A stretch of DNA of 64,000 bases from Bombyx mori (Eukaryota; Arthropoda; Insecta; Lepidoptera; Bombycidae), in contig NC_085107.1 in the NCBI RefSeq assembly GCF_030269925.1, positions 20,524,001 through 20,588,000 on the forward strand, read 5' to 3'. The notes under the pieces are model-generated. The model did not search any database. It had not been told where the DNA came from and worked only from the letters and a program-made list of their open reading frames with translations. Made by a program: the position numbers and the translations under genes. Shown here piece after piece: positions 1 through 10,319 of this stretch. Within the stretch, counting starts at the first letter, position 1, and the number at the start of each line of letters is the position of its first letter.

Positions 1-705
1 CTGAGCAGCACGGCACATCTTATATTGAGTAAGGTCTGCGGGCGGGCGTGAACATAGTATTTTTCAATTTCAAATCAGTGACACGGCTGTAATACCAGTG
101 CCTCACGAACATCCTTTTTTTATTTTGGACGGGGGCCGAACCTTCTACGAGGTCCTAGCGCGTAGAAGGCGTACGAATAGTAGATGATCCGCAGATATTG
201 GGAGCGGATCACGGACCCAGGGATCTGTAGGCAAAAAGGGAAAAAATAATAAAGTAGAAGAAATAAAATCACAAATTATATAATATACTAACTAGCTGAC
301 CCGGCAGACTTCGTAGTGCCTCAATCGATAAATAAAAGACCTAAATTTTTGTATAAAATAAACTTAAAACAAACAAAATTGTTATTTTTATTTAATTCCG
401 TGCATTTTCATATTTATCTACCTTTTAAACCTTCTCTGGACTTCCACAAATAATTCAAGACCAAAATTAGCCAAATCGGTCAGCCGTTCTCGAGTTTTAG
501 CGAGACTAACGAACAGCAATTCATTTATATATATATATATAGATTGTACAATGTACCTAATAAAAAATGTTGGTGTTCGAAAAACTTATAATTCGGCCTT
601 TTCCAAGAGTCGATTGAGCCAAAGTGCAAATCTAAATCACACGCTGGGTCACCCATGCGCTGAGGTGTGTATAATCGGCGGTCACGTGGACCCGAGGCAC
701 GTTTC
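1..705. repeat. Long direct repeat, copy 1 (runs off the window)
   Basis: Matches 5145-5849 at a constant offset of 5144 with one substitution (position 11, C versus A) and no indel that I could find. The (TA)n tract has the same length in both. The copy begins at base 1, so its left end is not visible. It contains the CTAGCTGACCCGGCAG dispersed repeat at 291-546. Confidence 0.95.
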
Positions 706-1860
706 TTTATGAATTTTGAACGTTCTCTCGCGACACGTGACTCAGAATTTGAATGTTAAGTCAACATGCGGGCCAGGTGGTGGCGCCGCGAGTCTAACTG
801 CAGTGTTGACCGCGGGAGCCCCACACTCTGACCGTAGTCTTACTCCTAGCGGAGATCGGACATCGGCTGAGAGAGTGCAAGAGAGAGTCGCTTGGTGCGG
901 TAGGGCCCTAAACGATCGGTGACGTCATGTGACCATGGCTTCCTGCAGATGTTGCTGAGAACATGTAGTGCGATAACGTCGTTGAGTCGTTTCCAAGGCA
1001 CCGTGGGCCCGCGATGCTCGCCTCGTATTGCGCATGTCGCGGGCCGCCGTGGGAGCACTCTCTTCTAGATCTCTGAATGGGTTGTTGTGCAAAAACCGTT
1101 ATGGTAGGAGCGCGCGAGCGAGCGACTCATTTTCGGCGTCGATATTACTCAGTAACAATTTAGAAAGTTGCGTCGGCAGGTCTGCGGTCCTGTCTCTCGG
1201 CAGCGGCCACACTATCTATTGTTTTGTTTTATTAATATTCAGCTACTTTGTCGATTGACCAGTTTCTTTAATTCAACAATCGCTACACGAGCCCATGGGC
1301 AGCATGTTGTTAGAGACCGAAGTCGCGTTGAAGTGGCTGCTAATTAATACGCTTTTATTAACTTCAGACGTATGTATGTATGTTAGTAACGGAATCTTTG
1401 AACATGATTTTGATCCCCTTCAAAACGTCGTATTAACTAAAAAAATTTGTATCGTTATTAAGGACCGATGACAATTCAAGATCTAAAAAAAATTAAAAAA
1501 AATATTGAAAAAATAGACTACCTATAATTAACTACCTATTATTTATTTTGTATATCAGATTCTACTCATAATACTTTATTATATATTATTATTTAATGTG
1601 AGTTTGTTTGTTCCGTTTTCGTCTTAATTACTTAACCGTTCACAACGCAATGTTGTGCACACGTTGTAAGCCATACACAAAACGGCACACAGTAACTTGC
1701 ATCCAGAGCTGTTCCCGGGATTTATGTATTTCTATGCCAACATCAATGAAGCTGCTTATAAAAGCCAGTAGTAGGTACCTGTCACAAATATTTAATTTAC
1801 GTGAGTTAGATTCGCGGCCGATGTAGATCCCCCGGTGCTTTTTATATTTTTTTTTATATG
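706..1860. other. Intergenic, nothing recognised
   Basis: Moderately GC-rich to 1260 (with a CRE at 920-927 and CACGTG at 735-740), then AT-rich. Short ORFs here have no recognisable similarity. Confidence 0.4.
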
Positions 1861-1879
1861 ATTGAAAGTTTACTGGTGG

Positions 1880-2180
1880 CCCGAAGGCCTTTCCAGTTTC
1901 ACCAGGACAGGTGGGCGAGCAAAGGCTCAGCCAAGAGGGGTGGGATTTGCTAACAACTGCCCGAGCGCCTCCGAAGGAGACCTAACAACTCAAGAGCAAT
2001 TGTTTCGCGAATGAATCTACTACCGGATCGGAATCGCGACCCGCTGAGAAGATCCGGCGAGAAACTCAGCGGGCTGATGCATGGGTTAGGTTGCACGTCG
2101 ACCTCTTTGTCGAGTTCGACGAGTACGGTTACCGGGGTCCCTAAGCCTGCCCCTAGTATTAGAGCTGAAGGCATCTAATG
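1880..2180 (-). mobile_element. Jockey-type retroposon 3' fragment
   Basis: On the minus strand it reads CGCTGAGTTTCTCGCCGGAT followed by a GGGTCGCGATTCCGATCC block. The same block follows recognisable reverse-transcriptase remnants at 48705-49345, which ties it to that family's 3' end. Confidence 0.65.
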
Positions 2181-3020
2181 CAAAGGTTATTGGATCTGAT
2201 GGATCCGTAAGTGCTCTTCCACCAATAGTGCGTACTGACAGACCAAGAATAGGTTTGGAGCCGCGACCTCAGTTGAGCCGTGCTCTCGCGAGTTTCGGCA
2301 GAGGTGAAAGTATTCGTGTTATTAAGAAAGGAAAAGTTGTTCATTTTTTGTGGTAAGAGGCGGTCCACGCCGATACCCCCCACCCCCACCTCCCCCCCGT
2401 CCCGCCGTCCCGCCGTCCTCCATGGAAAGTGAAACTTGCTAATTTTGACTATTTGACAGCAACGTGCTCGCTTCGTATCCGAGCCCGATGTCTGCTCGAC
2501 TGTTGGAAATACTCGTAGAAGCCATGGAAAATCTGATTCGAAGATGCCGTACAAAGTAAATGTTTGTTTGTGGAAGGTGATTGATTACCCAACCTACTAA
2601 CTGTACGGGGAACGTGGAGATCCGACTCTGTAAATGGAATACTGCTATTACCTGCTTATCAAAAATAGCCTTCTGTCACGACGAACAATTAATACGAGAA
2701 AGTGAGCAGTTGAATTGATGAATACACCGGGTGTGCGATCACAATTATATTGTTTCGTTTTTATACTAGGTACGGGCCGGACAAACGTTTTGAAATAAAT
2801 ATATGATTAAGAACTTCAAATTAGCCATGGAGTTCGCTGAAACCAACATTCAAGGAACTACGGAGAACACGAACGGATTGGTTCAAGTATTGTGGGTGTG
2901 GGTTCAACAGGCGCGAGCCAACAGACAAATGTGATATGTTTCTATACATCGATAAGATACTTTATATTATGTAAAAAATAGTAAGAAAAAATACACAAAC
3001 TATTAAAATAGTAAATTGAT
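2181..3020. other. Intergenic, nothing firm
   Basis: Contains a C-rich patch at about 2375-2420 and AT-rich DNA. The 131-aa minus ORF at 2159-2554 has no domain resemblance and partly overlaps the retroposon fragment. Confidence 0.4.
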
Positions 3021-3021
3021 T

Positions 3022-3352
3022 TTTTATTTTTTATTGCTTAGATGGGTGTACGAGCTCACAGCACACCTGGTGTTAAGTGGTTACTGGAGCCCATAGACAT
3101 TTACAACGCAAATGCGCCACCCACCTTGAGATATAAGTTCTAAGGTCTCAAGTTACTTACAACGGCTGCCCCACCCTTCAAACCGAAACGCATTACTGCT
3201 TCACGGCAGAAATACGCGGGGCGGTGGTACCTAGGTACCCGTGCGGACTCACATGAGGTCCTGCCGCCAGTAATTACGCAAATTATAATTTTGCGGGTTT
3301 GATTTTTATTACACGATGTTATTTCTTCACCGTGAAGCCGGTCGTGAACGAT
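3022..3352 (-). repeat. Bm1 SINE, 5'-truncated
   Basis: The A-rich end, GCTTAGATGGGTG, the CCACCCACCTTGAGATATAA block and the TAATTACGCAAATTATAATT block are present. The tRNA-like head is missing. Confidence 0.85.
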
Positions 3353-5144
3353 ATTTTATATACGATAATTTTAGTAACATGAAAGTGCATTCTTAATTTG
3401 TTATTAATGTCTGCTGCGCTGCCCCCATTATTCGTTTGCAAATACATTATACATGAAACTATGCAACGCATCCTCTACAGCGCGATTCAGAAAACTAATA
3501 ACGGCATCCATTAGTTCGGCAAACACAAACGCGCGTAGTCTAATAGCTAAAGCAAAAAAACTGATCAAAATGTGTCGAGTAGTTCGGCGCAGCGTCACGC
3601 GGCGTCACGCGGCGTCACGCGGCCGACTGCTCCGCTGTAGTAGAACTCTATAGGTACAAACTATACCGATACCGATGAAACGGAAATAAGCTACCAAACA
3701 ACTTTTCGGATTATCTTAAAATACAAACAATTTTTTCCAATAGTTATTCATTGCGATCACAAACAAATTCGATGATGAAGGAACAACATCTAGTAATAAA
3801 ATCAATTTTATAAGTGTGCGTAACTATAGGGGGCAGAGGAGGGGGTGTGGGCTTACTTCTGTCCCAAAACAGTAAAGCATATTTGTTTTACAATAAAGAC
3901 GCGCCGCGCCTGTCGGTATACAAACGGGATTGAGATTTCGGCCGCCCGTCTGCAGCCGGGCAGCGGTTATAAGTTGTGATGAGCGCTCTTGAGTCTTTAC
4001 ACAAAGAAAGCGAGTCGTGTGCCCGCTTCCTCGTCATCCGTCTTCACCACTGTAACTGTTCTGTTTATATTTGAGTGTAGTAATTAGTAGATAATACCGT
4101 AAAAGAGCATTTCGTGAAATTGCCAGAATCATCTGACGTATTGTCGATTAAGCATCGCGTCGGCCTGTTTTCGAAGAAGAATGAAAGTAGTAATGTTCGG
4201 TGCGCGCAACCCGCAGGCCAGGACCGCTTTCCAAACTGGCGACGGTTCCTTTATAGCCAACGTTTTTAAATTCCTACATATTTTTTTATTATAATGAAGC
4301 TCAGCACTTTGCATTAAAGTGGGATAATTGACACGCATCCGTATATGTACTTTTGATTTCTCGTTCAATTTTCATTTTATTATATATACTACATACATAC
4401 ATACATACATATTATTATGTATATACGAGTACTACTCGTACCTACTAAGTACTATCTTATACAGATGACATTCGATAAACATTATTAGCGAATCAAACGG
4501 AGGTCAATCACTACATCAACTCGAAAGATTCTATTTATGTTCCTAAGATGAAATTCTAAAATATATGTATGACTTTGTCGTACCTGGGTATGTTTATTAA
4601 TTGACAAACTATTATTTTTTTGAAATTGTCTATTTATCAAAGTATTTGATTTTACTAAAAACATTCGATTAGTGGAAGTGAAGTAACCAAATAAGCATTA
4701 TCGGCTGAGAACCGTGCTGGTGCGGAAGGAAGGCGGGGTGGGCGGTGGGGAGCTGCAGCGATGGGGCTTCACTTCCAAGTGTATGTTCTCATGTTATTCA
4801 CACGTCATTATCTTAATGAATGACACTAAATGTTTCCTCTAACGCGTTGTAGATGCGTGTCGGTGGCAGCGCGGCCGCGATAACCTCACTTATCATCTCG
4901 CGACCCACAAAATTCATATATTCCGTTATTATTAATCGTGTTAATAATAATTGAATTAAAACGACGCTTGTAAGGTCGTGTTGCGCAGACATCACTTCCC
5001 GAGAGTATAGTTTTCATAGAAAGTCTCCTTGTGTGTGCAGTCTTCAGCCTCGTGTTCAATAACACGTAGGACGGAATCGTTAATGGATACCCGACCGGCT
5101 GACCTGGTCGGAGTTACAGGGAACAGCTTCACAAAGTTAACTTG
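3353..5144. other. Intergenic, small tandem repeats only
   Basis: AT-rich with a 10-bp repeat GCGTCACGCG (three copies at 3592-3622), a (CATA)n tract near 4392-4410 and a G-rich patch at 4730-4755. No gene recognised. Confidence 0.4.
3592..3622 (+). repeat. 10-bp tandem repeat GCGTCACGCG, three units
   Basis: Three perfect units in GC-rich sequence. Confidence 0.9.
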
Positions 5145-5849
5145 CTGAGCAGCAAGGCACATCTTATATTGAGTAAGGTCTGCGGGCGGGCGTGAACATA
5201 GTATTTTTCAATTTCAAATCAGTGACACGGCTGTAATACCAGTGCCTCACGAACATCCTTTTTTTATTTTGGACGGGGGCCGAACCTTCTACGAGGTCCT
5301 AGCGCGTAGAAGGCGTACGAATAGTAGATGATCCGCAGATATTGGGAGCGGATCACGGACCCAGGGATCTGTAGGCAAAAAGGGAAAAAATAATAAAGTA
5401 GAAGAAATAAAATCACAAATTATATAATATACTAACTAGCTGACCCGGCAGACTTCGTAGTGCCTCAATCGATAAATAAAAGACCTAAATTTTTGTATAA
5501 AATAAACTTAAAACAAACAAAATTGTTATTTTTATTTAATTCCGTGCATTTTCATATTTATCTACCTTTTAAACCTTCTCTGGACTTCCACAAATAATTC
5601 AAGACCAAAATTAGCCAAATCGGTCAGCCGTTCTCGAGTTTTAGCGAGACTAACGAACAGCAATTCATTTATATATATATATATAGATTGTACAATGTAC
5701 CTAATAAAAAATGTTGGTGTTCGAAAAACTTATAATTCGGCCTTTTCCAAGAGTCGATTGAGCCAAAGTGCAAATCTAAATCACACGCTGGGTCACCCAT
5801 GCGCTGAGGTGTGTATAATCGGCGGTCACGTGGACCCGAGGCACGTTTC
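5145..5849. repeat. Long direct repeat, copy 2
   Basis: Second copy of the 705-bp block at 1-705. Identity stops sharply after GGCACGTTTC, and the next sequence leads into a (CA)n tract here but not in copy 1. Confidence 0.95.
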
Positions 5850-5869
5850 ACTACTCGCGACTGGCGCGT

Positions 5870-5873
<4 letters not shown>

Positions 5874-5908
<35 letters not shown>
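5874..5908. repeat. (CA)n microsatellite
   Basis: About 17 CA units immediately after copy 2 of the long direct repeat. The antisense MCVCVCV reading is an artefact. Confidence 0.95.
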
Positions 5909-5909
<1 letters not shown>

Positions 5910-6355
5910 GACCAGAGGTGCTTATATCTTTGTACGATACGTTATTAGAAAGCCTGTTCAGTGTTTTCGTGCATCTTTCATTTTGTATTCGATAGTAATA
6001 AATTAAATAAATATTACAAGAATAGTTACAAAGGACAGTGGCCATTTTCTTTGAGCGCTTGGGCCCCTAAAAAAAGTTGTCTTGTCATGATGGTTTTAAC
6101 TTAATTTGATAGACAAAGAAATATCGTTTCATATTCAGAAAACGATTTTTATATTCTCACCCAGGTTTAAGAGAAATCTGTTTTTTTCTGCAGCTAAAAT
6201 TAAGTTGTTAATTGTTTTCTTCGAAATCAATAGTTGCTTTCATCATTATTTACAGTATTAAATAAGTTAACTGTGGTTAATTTTGCTAGAAATAAGCCCT
6301 TATGTAAATTATTATTATTATATCCTCATAATAATAATAAAGGTGGTTTCTGAGA

Positions 6356-6559
6356 ATGGACTTCATTGATCCTTCTTTCGGAAATGAAAATCCGAAAGCC
6401 GGCAACGATATTGTTGTTGTTGTTTTTAAATTCGCCAATAGGCAGGCAAAGAGCGTAGCCTATACAGCCTCGTCTGTCGTAGTTATATTATTCGGTGTAT
6501 CTCTTTTTATTGCTTTTTGGGAGTTTTGGCGTCAACTCGACGAAAAGCAAGCACATTGA
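6356..6559 (+). CDS. Possible small single-pass membrane protein, 67 aa
   Basis: The ORF has a hydrophobic segment at about residues 35-58 (AYTASSVVVILFGVSLFIAF) flanked by a basic stretch (NRQAKS) before it and a charged tail (RQLDEKQAH) after it, consistent with one membrane helix. An AATAAA lies in the AT-rich DNA about 150 bp downstream (near 6703). The upstream TTTCTGAG could be a splice acceptor. Part of the Val run comes from a (GTT)n tract, which is a warning. I do not recognise a family. It could be a single-exon gene, a terminal exon or chance. Confidence 0.25.
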   Translation: MDFIDPSFGNENPKAGNDIVVVVFKFANRQAKSVAYTASSVVVILFGVSLFIAFWEFWRQLDEKQAH

Positions 6560-7584
6560 CTGAACGTGAGGTTTTATCTTGGAAAAAAAACAGTCACTGC
6601 TATGTAAGTCATAGTTTTATTCCAATGCCTCAATAATCGTGAACCACGATTACTGATGTTTAATACACAAAACAACACCCAATTTATATATCATACATCA
6701 CAATAAACTATTAAAAAACATTAAAATAAAATTTCAAGTGACGCTTCACTCGGGTTGCTGCCAAAACTCTCTGACCATAGATAATAAAAATAAGTAATGG
6801 TGGGCCAATGAGATTTTTACTAATGGAATAATTCAGTGATGTCTAAAGTTGGCCCGCTTTTGGGCATTGTCCTTTGTTTACTGTTAGCAAAATAAGGTCG
6901 TTTATAGAAAATTGTAAAATAACAAAATGAATCGTTCGTGATGTTATCAGCGGTACAAGTTGACTGATACAGGGCCTCGCATGACGGTGCGCCCTCTCGT
7001 CAGCCGGTCCGTTGAGTGCGGAGCTGGCCCGGCTGGCTTCTCCTCGCTCTTCCGTAGGCTGACTCGGTCACCGGCCGCGGCACCGGGTTTGCGTGTACAG
7101 TACGTTACTAAGAACTTAACTACTTACGCATGACGTTTTTGAAAATTAAAATTGTTTCTGTCAAATCCATACTATCTAAAGTTATAATCAATTAGAAAAT
7201 TTCGGTGTGTTTTTATATTGAAAAAAAGTACTTTAATAATAAAAATATGTAATAAGGCGTGTCGGCACACATCTCCCGAACTATTTGAGCGACTCTCATG
7301 AAGTTGCTCTGGTAGCTTAGAACATAACATACACTAAAATCGGTCACTACAGAAAAGTCATGGCTGTTTAAAAGTTAAATATTTCCTGTTAGACGTTCGA
7401 AGTTACTTTATTAACACTGGAGCTACTCTCTGTATTCTGTTCTCAGCGCTATCCAACTGAACCGATTTTGACGAAATTTGGTACAGAAATATTTTGAGGC
7501 TTGATTAAGAATGTATGTAGGTAATAATATCTCACCCCACTACTGGACATTGGTCTCCGTGCACGTGATATCGAGTGTATAATT
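6560..7584. other. Intergenic
   Basis: AT-rich apart from a GC-rich patch at 6980-7090. About 7440-7500 reads CCAACTGAACCGATTTTGAC and GAAATTTGGTACAGA, a fragment of a widespread insect repeat also glimpsed at 48030-48180. Confidence 0.45.
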
Positions 7585-8050
7585 TATTTTTTATTTTTTT
7601 ATTGCTTAGATGGGTGGACGAGCTCACAGCCCACCTGGTGTTAAATGGTTACTGGAGCCCATAGACATCCACAATATAAATGCGCCACCCACCTTTGAGA
7701 TATAAGTTTTAAGATCTCAAGTACCTATAGTTATAACGGCTGCCCTACCCTTCAAACCGAAATGCATTACTGCTTCACGGCAGAAATAGGCAGGGTGGTG
7801 GTACCCACCCGCGCGGACTCACAAGAGGTCCTACCACCAGTAATTGCGCAAATTATAATTTTGCGGGTTTCATTTTTATTACACGATGTTATTCCTTCAC
7901 CGTGGAAATCAATCGTGAACATTTGTTGAGTACGTATTTCATTAGAAAAATTTGGTACCCGCCTGCGGGATTCGAATACCGGTGCGTCGCATGCGGTGCG
8001 GCAACACGAATGCACCGGACGTCTTATCCGTTAGGCCACGACGACTTCAA
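7585..8050 (-). repeat. Bm1 SINE, near full length
   Basis: Read on the minus strand it starts with the tRNA-like head GTCGTCGTGGCCTAACGGAT (A box) and CCGGTATTCGAATCCCGCAG (B box) and runs to the A-rich end at 7585. This is an RNA-polymerase-III type SINE, not a functional tRNA. Confidence 0.92.
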
Positions 8051-8221
8051 AGTCACCTCACTATGAAGACAACACTGACAGACGTCAAATTTTACTTATT
8101 AAAATGACCTCACAGTACAAATATATATAGATACTTATAGGTAGTAGACAAAAAATTAGATTATAATTTTATTGCTTTTTAATTATTCACAAATGTTTGT
8201 TTTTGTTCGGAGACTTTCATC

Positions 8222-8406
8222 TTTTTATTTGTGGCTTAGATGGGTGGACAGTGGTTATCTGAACCCATAGACTATTACCACGTAAATGCCGTCACCCACC
8301 TTAAGATATGAGTTCTAAGGTCTCAGTTTTAATAGTACAACGGCTGCTCTACCTACCCTTTAAACTGAAACGCATTATTACTGCATTACACGGCAGAAAT
8401 AGGCAT
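8222..8406 (-). repeat. Bm1 SINE, truncated and diverged
   Basis: Contains GCTTAGATGGGTGGACA, the CACCCACCTTAAGATATGAG block and CACGGCAGAAATAGGCA. Shorter than consensus with internal losses. Confidence 0.75.
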
Positions 8407-8553
8407 CTAAGTTTACAGGTTGCACTGAAATATCAGGATTGAGTTTTATTCATAGATATTTCAGCTTTACAACTTGAATGCGATGTTTTGGTGGTAGTCT
8501 AGGCCTGAGGATCGTCGGCAGGTCATGGTGCTCAATCCGACTATCTAACATCG

Positions 8554-8571
8554 ATCTAGATCGATCTAGAT
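8554..8571. repeat. Perfect 18-bp palindrome
   Basis: ATCTAGATCGATCTAGAT reads the same on both strands and lies within a longer imperfect hairpin (about 8546-8575). Confidence 0.7.
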
Positions 8572-8696
8572 GTTACAGATGTATGAAGTCAGCTTCTTCC
8601 GATTACTTTAATTTATTTCTCGTTGGCTCTCTACAACTGTCAAATGCTCATGTAAATTTTCCTACCTAAATTAAAATGCCGAGAGCAACTCTAACC

Positions 8697-8880
8697 TACT
8701 GAGTTTCTCGCCCGACCTCCTGTGGGTCGCGATTCCGATCCGATGAGAGATTCTGCGAAGCATTGTATGTTCTAGTGTTAGAAAGTTCTCTCAGGTTGAG
8801 GTCGTGAGCTCACTTACCCGTTTGCGCGTGCCTGGAATAGCCCCTTAAGCTACCCAGCTAGGAGGTAGGGAAGGAAGTGT
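8697..8880 (+). mobile_element. Jockey-type retroposon 3' fragment
   Basis: CTGAGTTTCTCGCC, GGGTCGCGATTCCGATCC, GATTCTGCGAAGCA and the terminal GCTAGGAGGTAGGG occur in the order of the family 3' end at 49141-49345. Confidence 0.65.
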
Positions 8881-9700
8881 AGGCAGCGTGGTGTGATATC
8901 AGTCGCAAAGCTCAGCACTATCGTCCGCCCACTGCACACTTTCCACGTAGGCCTGGTGAATAACTACAGCGGAAATAAACAGTGGTACCTTACCACTTGG
9001 TTTTTTTGGACATGCTGTTAGTTCATCGCCTGGTCGACTTTGATACCCAAACAGAAATTAGTTATCTGAGTGAGACCGGGTGCTGTTTCGAGAAGCATTA
9101 AGACAGTACAAAACTGCCATGAAAATATAAATGTTATGAAATTTGTGAAAGGCTATCGTGGTGTGAGTCATAGAACACCTGGACAGTTCTAAATAGGCGA
9201 GGAGGCAGCGGAGCGGGGGGAGGGGCAGTGTAAACACCATTGTCGAGGAGCACGCGCAGCTGCTTCCATCGTCACATCTACACCTGTGCGCTGTGCAAAT
9301 AAACTAACACTTCACTGCCTTCCTTGACGTATACTCATGAATGCTCTCCTCGATTTTATCAGCGTTGAGTCTAATCACGCCACGCTCGTCAACAAGGCGC
9401 GGATCCGGCGACAGGGGAAGCAGGTTTTCCGAATCTTGGGACCGTCTTTTCAATGATGCCCTGATTGATTCAATCATTGTGTTCGCAAACACATGCACGA
9501 GCAACGGGTTTGAGTCCCTATAAAAGACTTCAACGTGCTCGAAGTTCAAAAGATAAAAGTTTTTAAAAGAATTTGTCTGTCCTTCACCGTTGTAATAAGT
9601 TTATCTGAATTCAGAGTAACATATCGTAGAATCGCATTCTCCCCGAACGTTTCCGATCGGTTTGTGTTCGCACAGGTAATTGAACGTGAGCTGGGCACAG
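8881..9700. other. Region upstream of the Pdp1 promoter
   Basis: Mixed composition without recognised repeats. Short ORFs on both strands (9304-9549, 9535-9795) overlap each other and show no family features. Probably upstream regulatory or intergenic DNA. Confidence 0.4.
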
Positions 9701-9726
9701 TGTGCTCTGTCGATGATCTGTTTGTT

Positions 9727-9733
9727 TATAAAA
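9727..9733 (+). promoter_or_regulatory. Pdp1: TATA-like box upstream of Pdp1 exon 1
   Basis: TATAAAA about 415 bp before the Pdp1 ATG, followed by GC-rich sequence of 5'-UTR character. A start near 9757-9765 would fit the usual spacing. No transcript evidence is available here, so this is a candidate only. Confidence 0.35.
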
Positions 9734-9883
9734 ACCGTTGGCACGCGTGAAGCTGTACGAGGATCGGCCGCGACGCGTGTCGGTATACAACACAACGACG
9801 CAACGAGGCGGCGCCGCGACGTGCAGGTGAGGTCTAGCGAAGTCTAGTTAGTAGTCGGTGCTTTGTTTACACGCACGGGACGA

Positions 9884-9889
9884 CACGTG
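9884..9889. promoter_or_regulatory. Pdp1: CACGTG E-box near Pdp1 exon 1
   Basis: Perfect palindromic CACGTG 253 bp before the ATG. Drosophila Pdp1 is a CLK/CYC target through E-boxes, so position and identity fit clock control. A single hexamer is weak evidence, and further CACGTG sites occur in intron 1 near 18003 and 18757. Confidence 0.35.
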
Positions 9890-10141
9890 CATCGGAGGAG
9901 CGCCGCGCCGCCAGGGTGCTGGTGCAGGCGAGAGTGATCGCATCGCGGCTATTATGTCACCGTAATTAAAAAGTGTGCCGTGCGTGGTCGGAAGCGTCGA
10001 GTGGTGGGTGGTGGGGAGCGCGGGAGGGGTGCGGCCCAGTGCGCGATCACCAGTCGCGTGCAGCTCGTCGCCGCGCACGCCTGTCGCGTGCCCTCTCGCG
10101 CCGCCGCGATGAGTGATCACTGAGAGTGCGCCTCGTCGAGC

Positions 10142-10319
10142 ATGGAGTACCAGCACCAACCCATCCAGCCGCTCGGGCCGCCGGCGCCTCCGCCGCAGCT
10201 GCTGCCGCCCGCGCCGCCGCCGCCCCTGCCCACGCTGCCCCAGCTCCAACACGGCCACGTCCAGGACGACGACCGCTGGAGCCAGTATCACATCTGGAGA
10301 CAACACGTCTTCGTCAACG
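10142..10319 (+). CDS. Pdp1: Pdp1 coding exon 1 (Pro/Gln-rich N-terminus)
   Basis: Starts at an ATG seven codons after an in-frame TGA and ends at a GTCAGT donor after the codons for HVFVN plus one base (phase 1). The low-complexity Pro run suggests an activation or flexible region. Base composition is very GC-rich, as expected of a CpG-rich promoter-proximal exon. Longer ORFs overlapping this exon in other frames (for example 10126-10632) run through the donor and are composition shadows. Confidence 0.8.

Noticed and set aside
2159..2554. 131-aa minus ORF
   Set aside because: Overlaps a retroposon fragment and a C-rich tract. No domain or splice context.
5669..5908. ORF starting MCVCVCVCV
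   Set aside because: Translation of a (CA)n tract running into the long direct repeat.
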